A stretch of 64,000 bases of DNA from Mixophyes australis (Eukaryota; Chordata; Amphibia; Anura; Limnodynastidae): NCBI GenBank assembly GCA_036250195.1, contig JAVHZZ010000007.1, positions 159,478,399 to 159,542,398 on the forward strand, given 5' to 3'. This document shows positions 19,410 to 31,022 of the stretch, in pieces (the stretch's first letter is position 1; each line of letters opens with the position of its first letter). Below the pieces are notes generated by a model. That model saw only the letters and a program-made list of their open reading frames with translations. It made no database searches and had not been told where the DNA came from. Position numbers and translations under genes: made by a program.

Positions 19410-20800
19410 GGTGGTGTGTGGTAGAGGCGTGGGAGCCTCGTTAGTGTAGGCGCAGTCCTGTGTGAGGTGAGCACACGTGGTTAGGAGGTGCAGTAGAGCG
19501 GAGGCTCCTGTGGTGCTGTAGCAACCTGCTGGTTGGCTAGCAGCGGTGTGCTCTGGTAAGTAGCGGGCAAAGTACTGTAGACTGTATTTATTCTGTCTGT
19601 GTGGCGAGGGTAGTTTACATTACAGTATTTTGGGTGTGCTATATAACTGTGTCCAGGGGCAAGACGTCAGGCCCCCATTAAAGGTAGGCTCTTGTTCCTG
19701 TGGTTTTCCTGTGCTAACCCGTGCTGTGGGGACAAGTGTAAGTAACAGCATACACATAGTCAGGGGAGAACACACGTAGTTTTCCTGTCCCTTAGGTCCC
19801 CGGGGTCACACTGGTACTCAGAGGGGGTGGCTGAGTGAGTTGGTGGCAGTGCAGCACACCTTGAGGCAGTTCCAGGGGCGGCCGTGGTTCTGATCAAGGG
19901 TCCTCAAGGCCGGTTCCGTGCAGGTGGACCTGTGGTTCCGGACGTAGGGACACGTGTGAGATACCCGAGTACAGGCAGTCGGGCGGTTCAGTTCGATCGG
20001 CTGTTCCGTGCGGCAGTCGGCCCGCGGGTTAGTGTGCTGTTCTACTGAGCCTCAGCCGGGCTTAAAGAACCCGTACTTGGGGCCTGTGTGTGACTCCATA
20101 GCAAGGAGGCAGCTTCTTGGTACGACCTGGGTGAGGGGTTTAGGAACCGCCCTCCGGTTTAGGCTGTGAACACCGGCTGGTGTTCCCCGTAGCGTGTAAG
20201 TGAGCAGTTCCGTTAGTGCACCACACCTAGTTAGTCATAGTGTTTGACTTAGTTGCGTTGCCGACCATTAGAACGTTGGTAGGGTCGGGTCGCTGTTGTA
20301 GTCAGTCCAGTTTTGTGGGTGCCATCTTAGTCTCACGGAGAGCGTAGAGGGAGGCTGTGTGTTCTTGTCATCCGCAGGAGTCGGGAAGGTGCAGGAGAAC
20401 CGGATCAGAAGTGGGAGTGTCCCGGTGAGTATCACGCTCGATTCCCCCTTTCGGTTAGGCCCTCACCGGCAGGTGTGTGAGGTACTTGAGGCGGGATTAG
20501 TCTTCGGATTAGTCTTGGCCTTCAGTGCCTGTAGTCCCCCGCGTCTTGGCAAGAACAAAGTGAGGAGGCGGCAAGGAGCTTGGACTGACCGTGTCCTTGT
20601 TCTTTGCCGTAGTCTCGGACAGCCCTTACCTGGTAGGCACGGCCGTAATCTCTGTCTCTATCTCAGAGGGACGTGATTGGAGGTGACTGCGGCTGCGGAT
20701 CTGCTGGGATTGGATCGCAGCTGGGAAATCGGAAGCGGACTGGAGGTGACCATCGTTTTCAAGGTGAGTTCTTTTGTGTGCGTCTGTCCCTGTCTTTCCC
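19410..20800 (+). other. GC-moderate continuation of the GC-rich repeat
   Basis: CpG-containing sequence with scattered GTGAG donor-like and CGCAG acceptor-like sites (for example CCGCAG at about 20376 and GGTGAG at 20761). No coding sequence is recognisable. Confidence 0.3.
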
Positions 20801-20849
20801 CGCAGGGGGCGTTACACATGCAGCGGACAAGGTCACCCCCCCCCCCTTT

Positions 20850-21245
20850 ACCCCACCCTGGGGGCTATTTACCAATATGGGTGCAAACTTACACCTTGCA
20901 ATATTGCCAGGTGGGATAATGAAAGCAAGCTTCTTATTGGTTGATGTAGGTGCTTTCGTCGCTAAGACGTTTTCATGCTTTCCCCAAAACATCAAAGGGT
21001 TACTGCCGCCAGTACCACTGGCGATAACCCGCGCTGGCGGAAATATGAGGCAGCTTCCGTCAGTGACACCATCCACAGTCTATTCGCCAAGTATTGTGAC
21101 TGTAAAAAAAATGGATGCACATATCTACAGAGACTGGTGTGGCGAAACCCGTAAACCTGGGCCAGGAAGATTTGTTATAAATTGTGTCAATAACAAATCT
21201 TGCTATCACCACGATAAGCAGTGATAATAAAATGAACCCTATCGC
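20850..21245. other. Possible MITE
   Basis: It contains a strong internal inverted repeat around GGGTTACTGCCGCCAGTACC and its partner at about 21010-21050. The ends are not clear. Confidence 0.25.
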
Positions 21246-21353
21246 GGCAGATTAAGGTCCCTTAAGCAGTGGTTGAAGTGGCCTGGCGTAGGGCGGTAAG
21301 TTATAACGGTGGTTCTCATCTATCTCACCCACTCAGTGACTTCTTGTCTCCAG

Positions 21354-21976
21354 GGTTGCCAACTCTGAAATGAAAACAAGCCCAAACCAATTCTAAAAAG
21401 CCCAATTTACAGGGGACCGTCCTTTTCTATAACATTACTTTCTGCACTGAATCTCCATTTAGAAAACCTTTATAAACACAAGAGGACACATTTATACACT
21501 GATAGGGCAAATGCTGTAATTTAGGACACTGGTCTGTCTATACCACACAGCCCCATGATATAACAGTATAAGCAGCTTACTGAATGGGAGGGGAGGGTGT
21601 TATATAGAGGTGTTACCTGCTATAAGTGCAGCGATCCTGTGTCTGTCACCAGACTCACCACTTATCTCAGTAGGTTGCTGTAGATCCGTCTTCCTGTGAT
21701 TTAATCCACGTCCTCCTCTGACTCCGCCCACCCACAAAGCGCCGCTTCGTTGGAGGATGTCGCTGCACAACCCGCCCACAAAAAAAACAAAACTGAATGC
21801 ACCAATCACAAAATGGTAACAGAGGAAAACAAATAAAAACAAAACGATTATGCAACCTGAGGACTTGGAGAAGGTGTCCAAGCCCAAAAACAAGCTACCG
21901 GCGGCAGTGAGAAAAATCCTGCAACTTCACCAAAAAAGAAGCCCAATTCCACTTGTTATAAGCGGAATTGGCAACT
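21354..21976. mobile_element. Non-autonomous DNA transposon, putative
   Basis: GTTGCCAACTC near 21355 is paired with GAATTGGCAAC near 21966-21976, and AAGCCCAATT occurs near both ends. No transposase is visible. The call rests only on the terminal inverted repeat. Confidence 0.4.
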
Positions 21977-22535
21977 ATGCTTGTCACAGTCAAATTTGTC
22001 TCCAATGCAGAAGCCATAGTGGTTGAGTTATTTACATAAGCCTATGTGCTTTGTGGGCTCCACAAAAATGGCCACCACTTGTATAACTCAGTCAGTAATA
22101 GAGACACAGAGTAAGAGGTTCATTCACCTCAGACTGATGTTCTGGTAAATCTTTATTTATGAACTTCCCCTCAGCAGAACGAACACCCCAGGAGCTGTAC
22201 TATTTATATCTTCATTACTCAGCTCCATTCTCAGCATCATCTCAGGACACAGACAGGTACATTACTGACAGAGCCAGATTCTGTATACTGGATGTTATGC
22301 TCACTCTGTATTCTCTATGTGTCATGTGTGTGTCCCATGTATATGTGTGTCCCATGTATGGAGGTAGGAGAGAGCATCTCAGTCTGCCATCTGTCCTGAT
22401 TCTGCTGGACCTGATTTTCGGGCACTGTCACCCACAGTCAGGAGATGTATCCACCTCAGCCAGTGGCTCTCACCCTGCACAGACCTGCACACATGGAGCA
22501 GTAGTGTGTAGTACATGTGACAAGAGAGTGTTTTA

Positions 22536-23220
22536 TTATATTATTATTATCAATATTTATTTATATAAAGCCAGCATATTCTCTAGCTCTCTACAATGGG
22601 GAGCAAACACAGTAATAAGCAATCCTGGGTATTACAGACAGAGGTAAGAGGGCCCTGCTCACAAGCTTACACTCTATAGGACAGTAGGAGTGTGATACAT
22701 GAGGGTAAGTCTTATATTTGCATATTGGTCCAGATAGTAATGAGATAAAGTGCTTTGTGGTTACACAGCGATGTTAGGGGTACAGAGGGCTATTTGTGTA
22801 TAGAAAGAGAATACATGTAAGTCTTGTGGGAAATGTGTAGAGGGGTAATAGGGTAGAACAGACTATTTGATAAGCTGAAGAAATGAGTTTTCAGGGAACA
22901 CTGGAAGGTTTGGAGCTGGGAAAGTCTTGTTGTACGAGGGAGGGGATCCCACAGAGGGGGAGCATCCTGAGAGATGTCCTGTAACCTGGGATGGGAGCTG
23001 GTGATGGGTGTGGATGTCTAATCGCTGCATTCATAACAGGTTGTAGAAGTGAGAGTCTGGTCTGACCAGGGAGGAGGGTATTGCAGTAGTCAGTGCAAGA
23101 GTTTACCATGAATAAAGTTTTTGCAGAGGCCAAGAGAGGTAGAGAGAGATATGAGAATGCGGCTAATGATCACAGGATAAGAAATGAGGCAGCCAGGGAG
23201 GGATTGTTGGGTGATCCAGG
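22536..23220 (+). mobile_element. Interspersed repeat, LINE or SINE derived
   Basis: It starts with TTATTATTATCAATATTTAT and a TATATAAAGCC tail-like segment that resembles the SINE tails. It then runs into a GGGTTTTCAGGGAACACT-like block familiar from dispersed frog repeats. The family is not certain. Confidence 0.4.
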
Positions 23221-23314
23221 GTGACGATAGGTTCCAGTAACAAACAGAGATAAGGAGAAAATCTTATTAGTTTGTACTTCAACATAACAGTTGATATAAG
23301 TGCACATATGTCTA

Positions 23315-23577
23315 TAAGTGTTATCACTTATTTATATAGCCCCACCATATTCCACAGCGCTGTACAGAGACTATTTGTCATTCACATCAGTCCCTGCCCC
23401 AGTGGAGCTTACAATCTAGATTCCCTGTCACACACACATTAGGGTCCATTTTAGCCAGAAGCCAAGTAATGTATATAGAGTGTGGGAAGAGACATACAAA
23501 CCACACACAGGTAGCACCCTGGTCAGGAATCAAAATCATTGTTGTGAAGCAGCAATGTTAACCACTGTGCCACAGTG
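23315..23577 (-). mobile_element. Diverged tRNA-derived SINE
   Basis: It has the same layout as the copies at 10399 and 16223 (tail at left, TTATTTATATAGCCCC; head at right, GGCACAGTGGTTAAC on the - strand) but is more diverged and lacks most of the central block. Confidence 0.65.
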
Positions 23578-23656
23578 TGTATAAATATACCTTATATGGA
23601 TAAAAGTATTCGGACGCTTGATCATTACACCAACAAGGACTGTAATGATATTGTAT

Positions 23657-25679
23657 TCAAATACATATACTGTAATATGGAGTTGGTTCCCCTTCTGCAG
23701 TGATAACAGCTTCCACTCTTCTTGGAAGGCTCCACAAGATGTTGGAGTGTTTCTGTAGGAATCTGTGCCCATTCATTCTGTAGAGTATTTCAGAGGTCAG
23801 ACACTGATGTTGGACGAGAAGGCCTGGCTCACAATCTCCATTCCAGTTCATCCCAAAGGTGTTTGATGGGGTTGAGGTCAGGGCTCTGTGCGGGCCAGTC
23901 AAGTTCTTCTACACCGAACTCATCAAACCATGTCTTTGTAGTCCTTGCAGTGTGCACTGGGGCACAGTCATGTTGAAATAGAAAAGGGCCTTCCCCAAAC
24001 TGTTGCCACAAAGTTGGAAGCATAACATTGTCCAAAATGACTTGGTATGCTGAAGAATTAACATTGCCTTTTACTGAAGATAAGGGGTCCAGCCCAAACC
24101 CTGAAAAACAGCCCCATACCATTATCTGCCCTCCACCAAACTTCTCAGCTGGCATAATGTAGTCAGGCAGGTAACATTGTCCCGGCATCCGCCAAACCCA
24201 GACTCGCCCATCTGACTGCTAAACAGAGAAGTGTGATTCGTCACTCCACAGAACACGTTTCCACTGCTCCACAGTCCAGGGTCAGTGTGCTTTACACCAC
24301 TCCATCCGACGCTTGGCATCAGTCTTGGTGATGGTGATGTGAGGCTGCATGCAGCAGCTCGCCCATGGAAACCCATTCCATTAACCTCCGGCCACACAGT
24401 TTTTGTGCTTACATTAATGTCAGCGGAAGGTCGGAACTCTTCAGCTATGGAATAAGCAGAGCGTTGACTTTTACACACCATGCGCCTTAGCAGTCGTTGC
24501 CCTCGATCTGTGATTTTACGTGGTCTTCTGCTTTGTGGCTGAGTTTTTGTTGGTCCTAAATGCTTCCACTTTCTAATAATATCACTAACAGCTGACTGTG
24601 GAATATCCAGCAGGGATGAAATTTCACGAACAGTCTTATTACAAAGGTGGCATCTTATCACAGTATCACACATCCTATCACAGTACCACACATCCTATCA
24701 CAGTATCACAGTATCACACATCCTATCACAGTATCACACATCCTATCACAGTATCACACATCCTATCACAGTATCACACATCCTATCACAGTACCACACA
24801 TCCTATCACAGTACCACACATCCTATCACAGTACCACACATCCTATCACAGTACCACACATCCTATCACAGTATCACACATCCTATCACAGTACCACACA
24901 TCCTATCACAGTACCACACATCCTATCACAGTACCACACATCCTATCACAGTGCCACACATCCTATCACAGTACCACACATCCTATCACAGTGCCACACA
25001 TCCTATCACAGTACCACACATCCTATCACAGTACCACACATCCTATCACAGTACCACACATCCTATCACAGTACCACACATCCTATCACAGTGCCACACA
25101 TCCTATCGCAGTACCGCACATCCTATCACAGTATCACAAATCCTATCACAGTACCACACATCCTATCACAGTGCCACACATCCTATCACAGTACCGCACA
25201 TCCTATCACAGTATCACACATCCTATCACAGTACCACACATCCTATCACAGTACCACACATCCTATCACAGTACCACACATCCTATCACAGTACCACACA
25301 TCCTATCACAGTATCACACATCCTATCACAGTACCACACATCCTATCACAGTACCACACATCCTATCACAGTACCACACATCCTATCACAGTACCACACA
25401 TCCTATCACAGTATCACACATCCTATCACAGTACCACACATCCTATCACAGTACCAAACATCCTATCACAGTATCACACATCCTATCACAGTACCACACA
25501 TCCTATCACAGTATCACAGTATCACACATCCTATCACAGTACCACACATCCTATCACAGTACCACACATCCTATCACAGTACCACACATCCTATCACAGT
25601 ACCACACATCCTATCACAGTACCACACATCCTATCACAGTACCACGCTTGAAGTCACTGAGCTCTTCAGAACGACGCAT
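23657..25679 (-). pseudogene. Tc1-type DD34E transposase, broken
   Basis: The first catalytic aspartate is in WSDESHF, the second in [11 protein letters not shown]. The third position, 34 residues later in [15 protein letters not shown], is lysine instead of glutamate. A TAG follows WSDESHFSV, and the frame shifts between the helix-turn-helix part and the catalytic part. The last 50 or so codons (PTSVSDLRNTLQNEW and beyond) are also recognisable. It cannot be active. Confidence 0.9.
24655..25645. repeat. 20-bp minisatellite inside the transposase gene
   Basis: About 49 copies of CATCCTATCACAGTACCACA, with a TATC/TACC/TGCC variant in the second half. The unit is the transposase codons for G-T-V-I-G-C read backwards. 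It has no stop in any + frame, so three spurious + frames of 276-385 codons appear. Confidence 0.98.
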
Positions 25680-25814
25680 TTTCTATCACAAATGTTTGTA
25701 CATGGAGACTGCATGGCTGGTGCTGGATGTTATACAGCTCTGGCAACGGGTCTGATTACAACACCACAATTCAATAATTAACAGGAGTGGCCAAATACTT
25801 TTGTCCATATAGTG

Positions 25815-27400
25815 TATATGTGTTTATTAGAGTATAAAAGTGTATATATGTGTATATAAACATATATGTGTATAAATGTAGTAAATAAGTGAATACATGT
25901 ATATATAAATGTATATATCTAAGTCTATATATAGATAGATATAAAATTGTATGTATGTATGACATTCAGACTCAAATTAACATAAGTTACAAATGACTAT
26001 TAAGGTATATACAGCCCCGTGTAGAAGAAAGAGGGATTGCAGCAGCCAAGTTACTGATCTGTACAGAGGTGATGTGTTACCCCACACCGTGCCATCTATT
26101 CTGCTTATTCTTAAATATAAAACTGAACAATCCACAAGTGTAAGATCAGAAATAAGAACATGTGTAGCTGTGTACGTCCTTGTGTAACAACACTTCTACA
26201 CAACATGTGCTACAACTGTGAGGATTCTGCTGCTCGCTCAGCAAATCTGGGCAATCCCCGGCTCCACAATGGAAGATTATACAATCATATCCTACAAGAG
26301 AGTTCTCTGTGCAGAGCGTGTGTGATAAAGGACAGTGGGCAGCGATACCTCGCTTGTTGGGACAGCTGTTGGAGAAGCTCTGTGAATATTTGTATGTTAT
26401 ATTAATATGATGTTTCTAACTATCTTAGACTAGCTTGGAGCACACTACGGACAGTACAAGATTTATATATATTTGTTTGTTTCTCTTGTTTTCACATGTG
26501 AACTGTTATTATAAAATTATCTTCTATATATTGCAAGTATAGCCCTGGTGCCCTGCGTGGCTGTAGTAAATATCCCTCGCTTCCAGGCTGGGGCACCAGA
26601 TACCTCCCTCCAGGGGTTTGTTAGGGATTGTGTAGTCAGTCCAGATATAAGAAATGTAGCACTGTGCAGCTCTTGTCTGTTTTCCATCCAATAGAGGGTT
26701 ATAAGCGCTAGTTCTGTGTTCCTGAATGATACACAACCCACGGCTGAGCCCTTAGAGTTATGAACTCAGCGTCATGAGGAGATGGCAGGATTGCCTACAC
26801 CCGGCCTATTCTTTAGTTAATATACGATGGGACCACTCAATATGGTAGAGTGTACTGGCAACAGGTTGGGTGAGGTGACGCTGCACGTTGTCTAGAGGTA
26901 CGTGTATCCAGATGGACTGGTGTACCAGGTGGTGCCCAAACATGGAGATTAACGATTGAAGTCGCTGTGCAGGAGTATCCTGCCACCCTTTTCATTTGAG
27001 GAATCGCCCCTAGTGCGCAGACTGCTGAGGAACAGGCTGATCGATGGTGATAGCATATTTCTGATTGATTCCCACACCCGCCGAGGTTGTAGCGATTCCC
27101 CAACCTACTGACAATGTGGTCACCTAAACCCCTATACTAGTCCCAGTGGAAGACCTAGAGACCACCCACCACTATTATTCCGAGAAGACGAACTTGCTTC
27201 GCCCCAGCAGCGGGTATGCTGATTATGTGAGGTCTTGCCCTCTCTTTGTGGAGACTACAAAGGACAAAGCAGGGGGGATGTGGGAGCCAGTAACAGCGGC
27301 ACTAGGCTCAGCCACATCCCAATGCTTCATGTAGGTGACGCCATTTGGCAGCGCACCATTCACGCTCCACTTGGGCGTATCTCTGACCCCCCCCGTGACC
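25815..27400. other. Intergenic, AT-rich then unremarkable
   Basis: A TATATATG/TGTATA-rich stretch at about 25816-25960, then unique-looking DNA with no gene recognised. Confidence 0.4.
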
Positions 27401-27610
27401 CAGTATTCCCCATTTACCAGCCCCAGATATAGTCCGCCCCCAGTCCCAGGCCCCAATAGTCTCAGGCCTCAACCCTTAGTACCCTCTTGCCATAGGCTCC
27501 AGATTCCTAGCCCTCAGGCTTAGTGCGCCCCACAGGCACTAGCCACAGGCCACCAGGCCTCAGCCAGGACCAGACCCTTAGGTCCTCAGCCTTAATTCCA
27601 TATCCCAGAA
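27400..27610 (-). mobile_element. Degenerate piece of the GC-rich hairpin repeat
   Basis: On the - strand it contains GGCC/GGGC-rich short palindromes (for example AGGCCTGGTGGCCT) spaced as in the array at 18938-19409. No promoter is attached. Confidence 0.35.
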
Positions 27611-29670
27611 GTACCTAGATAGGCTCCCCCTAGTCTAGCTCCAGCAGCGATATTGTGTTGTATTGCAATGTATTGTCTAAGATATGTACACTGAATTGTG
27701 ATTGTGTACTGTTGTTATTGTTCCATTACTGCTGTGTAGTTTAGCTTTTATTGGTGAGTTGTTCGCATAAGATACCTGTCAGAGTCAGTGTGCACCACTT
27801 ATAGAAAGTGTTGTTACAGGTTGAATAGGGACAGATTAGGTAGGGAGGTTGTGCTCTGTGCACAGGTATCAGATGGCAGATGTGCGCATTGGAAGACCTT
27901 CGTGAGTGGTGGACAGTATAGTCTGGCGAGGATCGTTCACGGAGGTCCAGTCACTCCAAGGAACTGTCCTCCCTGTATTTTCTCTACAGCAAAACAAGTA
28001 CCTGGCATACGAAACAAGGGTCTCTCCCCTGTTGCATTCAGGTGCTCAAATACCCCACTCCCCTGCCTAAGCGCGATTAGACCCCCATGTGGTGAGTCCA
28101 GTAGGTAGTTGTTTCACCTCTCTCCATCTCCAACCTTTACATTAATACAGACATAGGTTGGTGAGGCCCAACTCAAACAGAATTAACACAATCACAATGA
28201 GAGACAACCTTCTGGAGTCAAGAATGAAGTCCAGAGGAAGTTAGATTAACCCCATGAATAAGAGTTTAAGTCACTGTGTCTTTCAGTTTGGAAGGAGGAG
28301 CTGACACAGTAAGTAGAGAATAATTGTCCTTATGGGGACAATTCTCCTTCCTCAAAGAGGTCCAGGTACAGCAGACCAGATAATGTACCTTCCCTCAGCT
28401 AGACCAGAGCAGGTCTCCTCTAGGGCTTATGACAAAAAGCTACTACTTACTCTTGACTTGACATTGCTTTCATGGAATCTAAAGCCCGTCAATGGCACTT
28501 ACCGTTTATAGACTGGAGGTGGGGGCTGGGAAACATCGCTCAGTGATCCTCAACACTCTCCCAATAATGAGACGGACCAGCAGGAAGTCTGCAGTCAACT
28601 ATTCCCAGAGGCAGAACCTTGGTTCAGGAACTCTCCCCTCCTAAATGTCCAGGGGACACATGCCCTCCTGCCCACTGAGCCTGGTACATGGTTTGCAGAA
28701 ACAAGCTCCAAGTACATTAGTTCCACTCAGGGACAGCTGGGAAATGATTGTTCAAGATCCACTAATGAACTCTGAGCTGTTTCATATTAAGGCAGAATGA
28801 TTTGTTCTGTTGCCACATGGGGGCGCTCACAAGCTGCAAAAGACTGTAAAAGTCAACTTGGTTTGAAAACAGAAAATGTTGAACCAGAGGTGGAATATTA
28901 TTTCCACTGAGAATTGCACAAACACTAATAACTGCCTAATAGTCCCATAGTGATTACACGTTCATTAACTGTGGTTCTTCTCAAAATTTTATATAAGGAA
29001 CAAAAACAGCTTAGGAACCATTTCCCAGCAAGCATGAAGACATAACAAGTGCACATTACTTGCACGGTAGGTGGGAGTATCTAATGCATTGTATCATTAC
29101 AGAACACCTTACAAATGAGTCATGTGACACTGGTGGGCGGGGTCTGTGTATTACAGTCATAGGAATAACTGATCATTTCCACTGGGGCAGTTCAGTTAGG
29201 TGTGAGGATTCTTTTTTTGCGAGTGCGCATTATTTTTGCGCATTAAACTACTTAAGTCCACACTATTCAATTCCTATCAGTATCACGTTTTAGCTGGAGA
29301 AAGTGTTACCTTCACAACCATATTTTTTTTTGCAAGAGTAACAATGACAGCTGATTTTTCATGAGCATTTATTAAAAAAATCATCTTGGGACAGCGCATC
29401 CAATAGGAGGCTGTCCTGGTGATGACTTTACCTGAAAACTACGGTCACAATCACAAAGTGGTTTTGCTCATCTGTGACCTAAGTACACGCACAATTGTGA
29501 CCGGAGAGGAGAGCGGGTGAGCTGTGGTGAGGGATCCGAAGACACCTCTACCACAGTGCTATAGGATTCAATGGTTAACGCCATCTTCAGATGGCATTAG
29601 CCATTGCGAACAAGTTCCGAAAAGCTAATTACCGCAGTTTCCATTAAGCATTGTGGAGACTGCGGTTAAT
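27611..29670. other. Intergenic stretch without recognised genes
   Basis: Mixed repeat-like sequence. The region 27780-28100 has a CpG-rich composition somewhat like the tail of the GC-rich repeat. Nothing protein-like. Confidence 0.35.
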
Positions 29671-29983
29671 GGTGGCTCAGTGGTTAACACTTCTGCCTCA
29701 CAGCACTGGGGTCATGAGTTCAATTCCTGACCATGGCCTTATCTGTGAGGAGTTTGTATGTTCTCCCTGTGTTTGTGTGGGTTTCCTCCGGGTGCTCCGG
29801 TTTCCTCCCACACTCCAAAAACATACTGGTAGGTTAATTGGCTGCTATCAAATTGACCTTAGTCTGTGTGTATATGTTAGGGAATATAGACTGTTAACTC
29901 CAATGGGGCAGGGGCTGATGTGAGCTCTCTGTACAGCGCTGTGGAATTAGTGGCGCTATATAAATAGCTGATGATGATGATGA
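29671..29983 (+). mobile_element. tRNA-derived SINE, full length
   Basis: Box A TGGCTCAGTGG at 29673-29683 and box B GAGTTCAATTCC at 29716-29727 form the pol III promoter. The central block GGTTTCCTCCCACACTCC follows, and the tail GGCGCTATATAAATA ends in (GAT)n. This is the best copy for defining the family here. Confidence 0.85.
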
Positions 29984-30359
29984 GATATCTCCAATATCTT
30001 CTGTGTTAGACTTTTCTTAAATGAAGATTTTACTTACAATTGCCTAAACCATGTGTAACAAGCAGTTTCTGCATGGTTTGGGGCTCCATAAACAGACCCT
30101 GAATGTCTCAGAAGGTCGTGAAAAGTTGTCAAAATGGTCAAATTGTACCGTCAGAATATGGTGCAGAACATGAAGGACCAAAAACAGAAATCAGTAAAAA
30201 CATTTTTTAGACCTATATAAACCACAGAAAGAGATTATTTTTATCTCATGTCTATTCCCCTTTAATCATAATACAGAAGGATGAGAGGAGTCTGGGGGCA
30301 GATTAGTGTAGTGATGCTGATACCGATGGGTGTTTGCAAAGATAATTGTGGATGTCTGT

Positions 30360-30750
30360 AGATAAATTACCAATATAATATACAGTATATTATATGACGT
30401 ATAATATACACATCTGACACAGCTGCATGGCTGTTTTCACTTGTATTCTTTCCACGTTCTTTACCTAACTTCTGTCCGATCTTCCTGCACTTTATTATTT
30501 TGCTAAGGGTCCAGCCTTGTTCTGTAACAGTCTGTTTATATGTAAAGTCATTCTTTAGCCAGTCTGCCTTTATAGTCAGTATTTTAGATCTTATCATAAA
30601 GATGAAGTTGCGATCTGATTGGAAGTTGTCAGTGGTTGCACTCTGATTGGTCATATGCCGGTTCTGTGACACCGATGCTGCTGTTTGGTGAAGTGATCTT
30701 CTCGTATGCAGCCTGCTCTCCTCATCCACCGGTGCATCCATGTATCATGC
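30360..30750 (-). other. 124-codon open frame, no family recognised
   Basis: The frame at 30741-30367 has a mixed, low-hydrophobicity composition but no motif I recognise, no splice context and no paralogue in the window. It is probably a chance open frame. Confidence 0.15.
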
Positions 30751-30822
30751 CTCCAGCATGTACCAAAACTTACTACTCTGCCTAATGCCCTAAAAAAGAA
30801 ACACACTCACACACACAGACGC

Positions 30823-31022
30823 GGGTCAATTTTGATAGCAGCCAATTAACCTACCAGTATGTTTTTGGAGTGTGGGAGGAAACCGGAGCACCCGGAGGAA
30901 ACCCACGCAAACACAGGGAGAACATACAAACTCAACACAGATAAGGTCATGGTCGGGAATCGAACTCATGACCCCAGTGCTGTGAGGCGGAAGTGCTAAC
31001 CACTGAGCCACCGTGCTGTCCT
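30823..31022 (-). mobile_element. tRNA-derived SINE, tail-truncated
   Basis: Head and central block as in the copy at 29671 but inverted. The sequence stops before the CGCTATATAAATA tail, next to a CA-rich stretch. Confidence 0.8.

Larger units (their letters stand above)
18200..20800 (+). mobile_element. GC-rich, transcription-unit-like repeat of unknown family (copy 1)
   Basis: The order is: GC-rich upstream DNA, a promoter with nested palindromes (18434-18596), a purine-rich leader, a consensus donor CAG/GTAAGT at 18914/18915, a hairpin array (18938-19409), and then about 1.3 kb of moderately GC-rich DNA with CpGs. A reverse-oriented relative occupies about 48840-50590, so this is a dispersed repeat. 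I see no protein motifs (no gag, reverse transcriptase or transposase). The 161-codon frame at 18215-18700 crosses the promoter and is not credible as a protein. It could be the 5' end of a large retroelement or a non-coding RNA unit. Confidence 0.55.
23590..25814 (-). mobile_element. Tc1/mariner element, inactive, interrupted by a minisatellite
   Basis: Terminal inverted repeats (CTTATATGGATAAAAGTATT at left; CACTATATGGACAAAAGTAT on the - strand at right) are flanked by TA at 23588-23589 and 25815-25816, the canonical target duplication. The transposase runs on the - strand from ATG at 25679 (MRRSEELSDFKRG), then is split by about 990 bp of 20-bp repeats. It resumes with CHLCNKTVREISSLLDIPQ (helix-turn-helix) and the catalytic domain. 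Without the array the element would be about 1.2-1.3 kb, the normal Tc1 size. The frame is also broken by further frameshifts and a stop. Confidence 0.95.

Noticed and set aside
24598..25781. Large + strand open frames of 276-385 codons rich in H, I, L, S, Q, Y
   Set aside because: They are the three stop-free frames of the 20-bp minisatellite inside the Tc1 element, not a protein.
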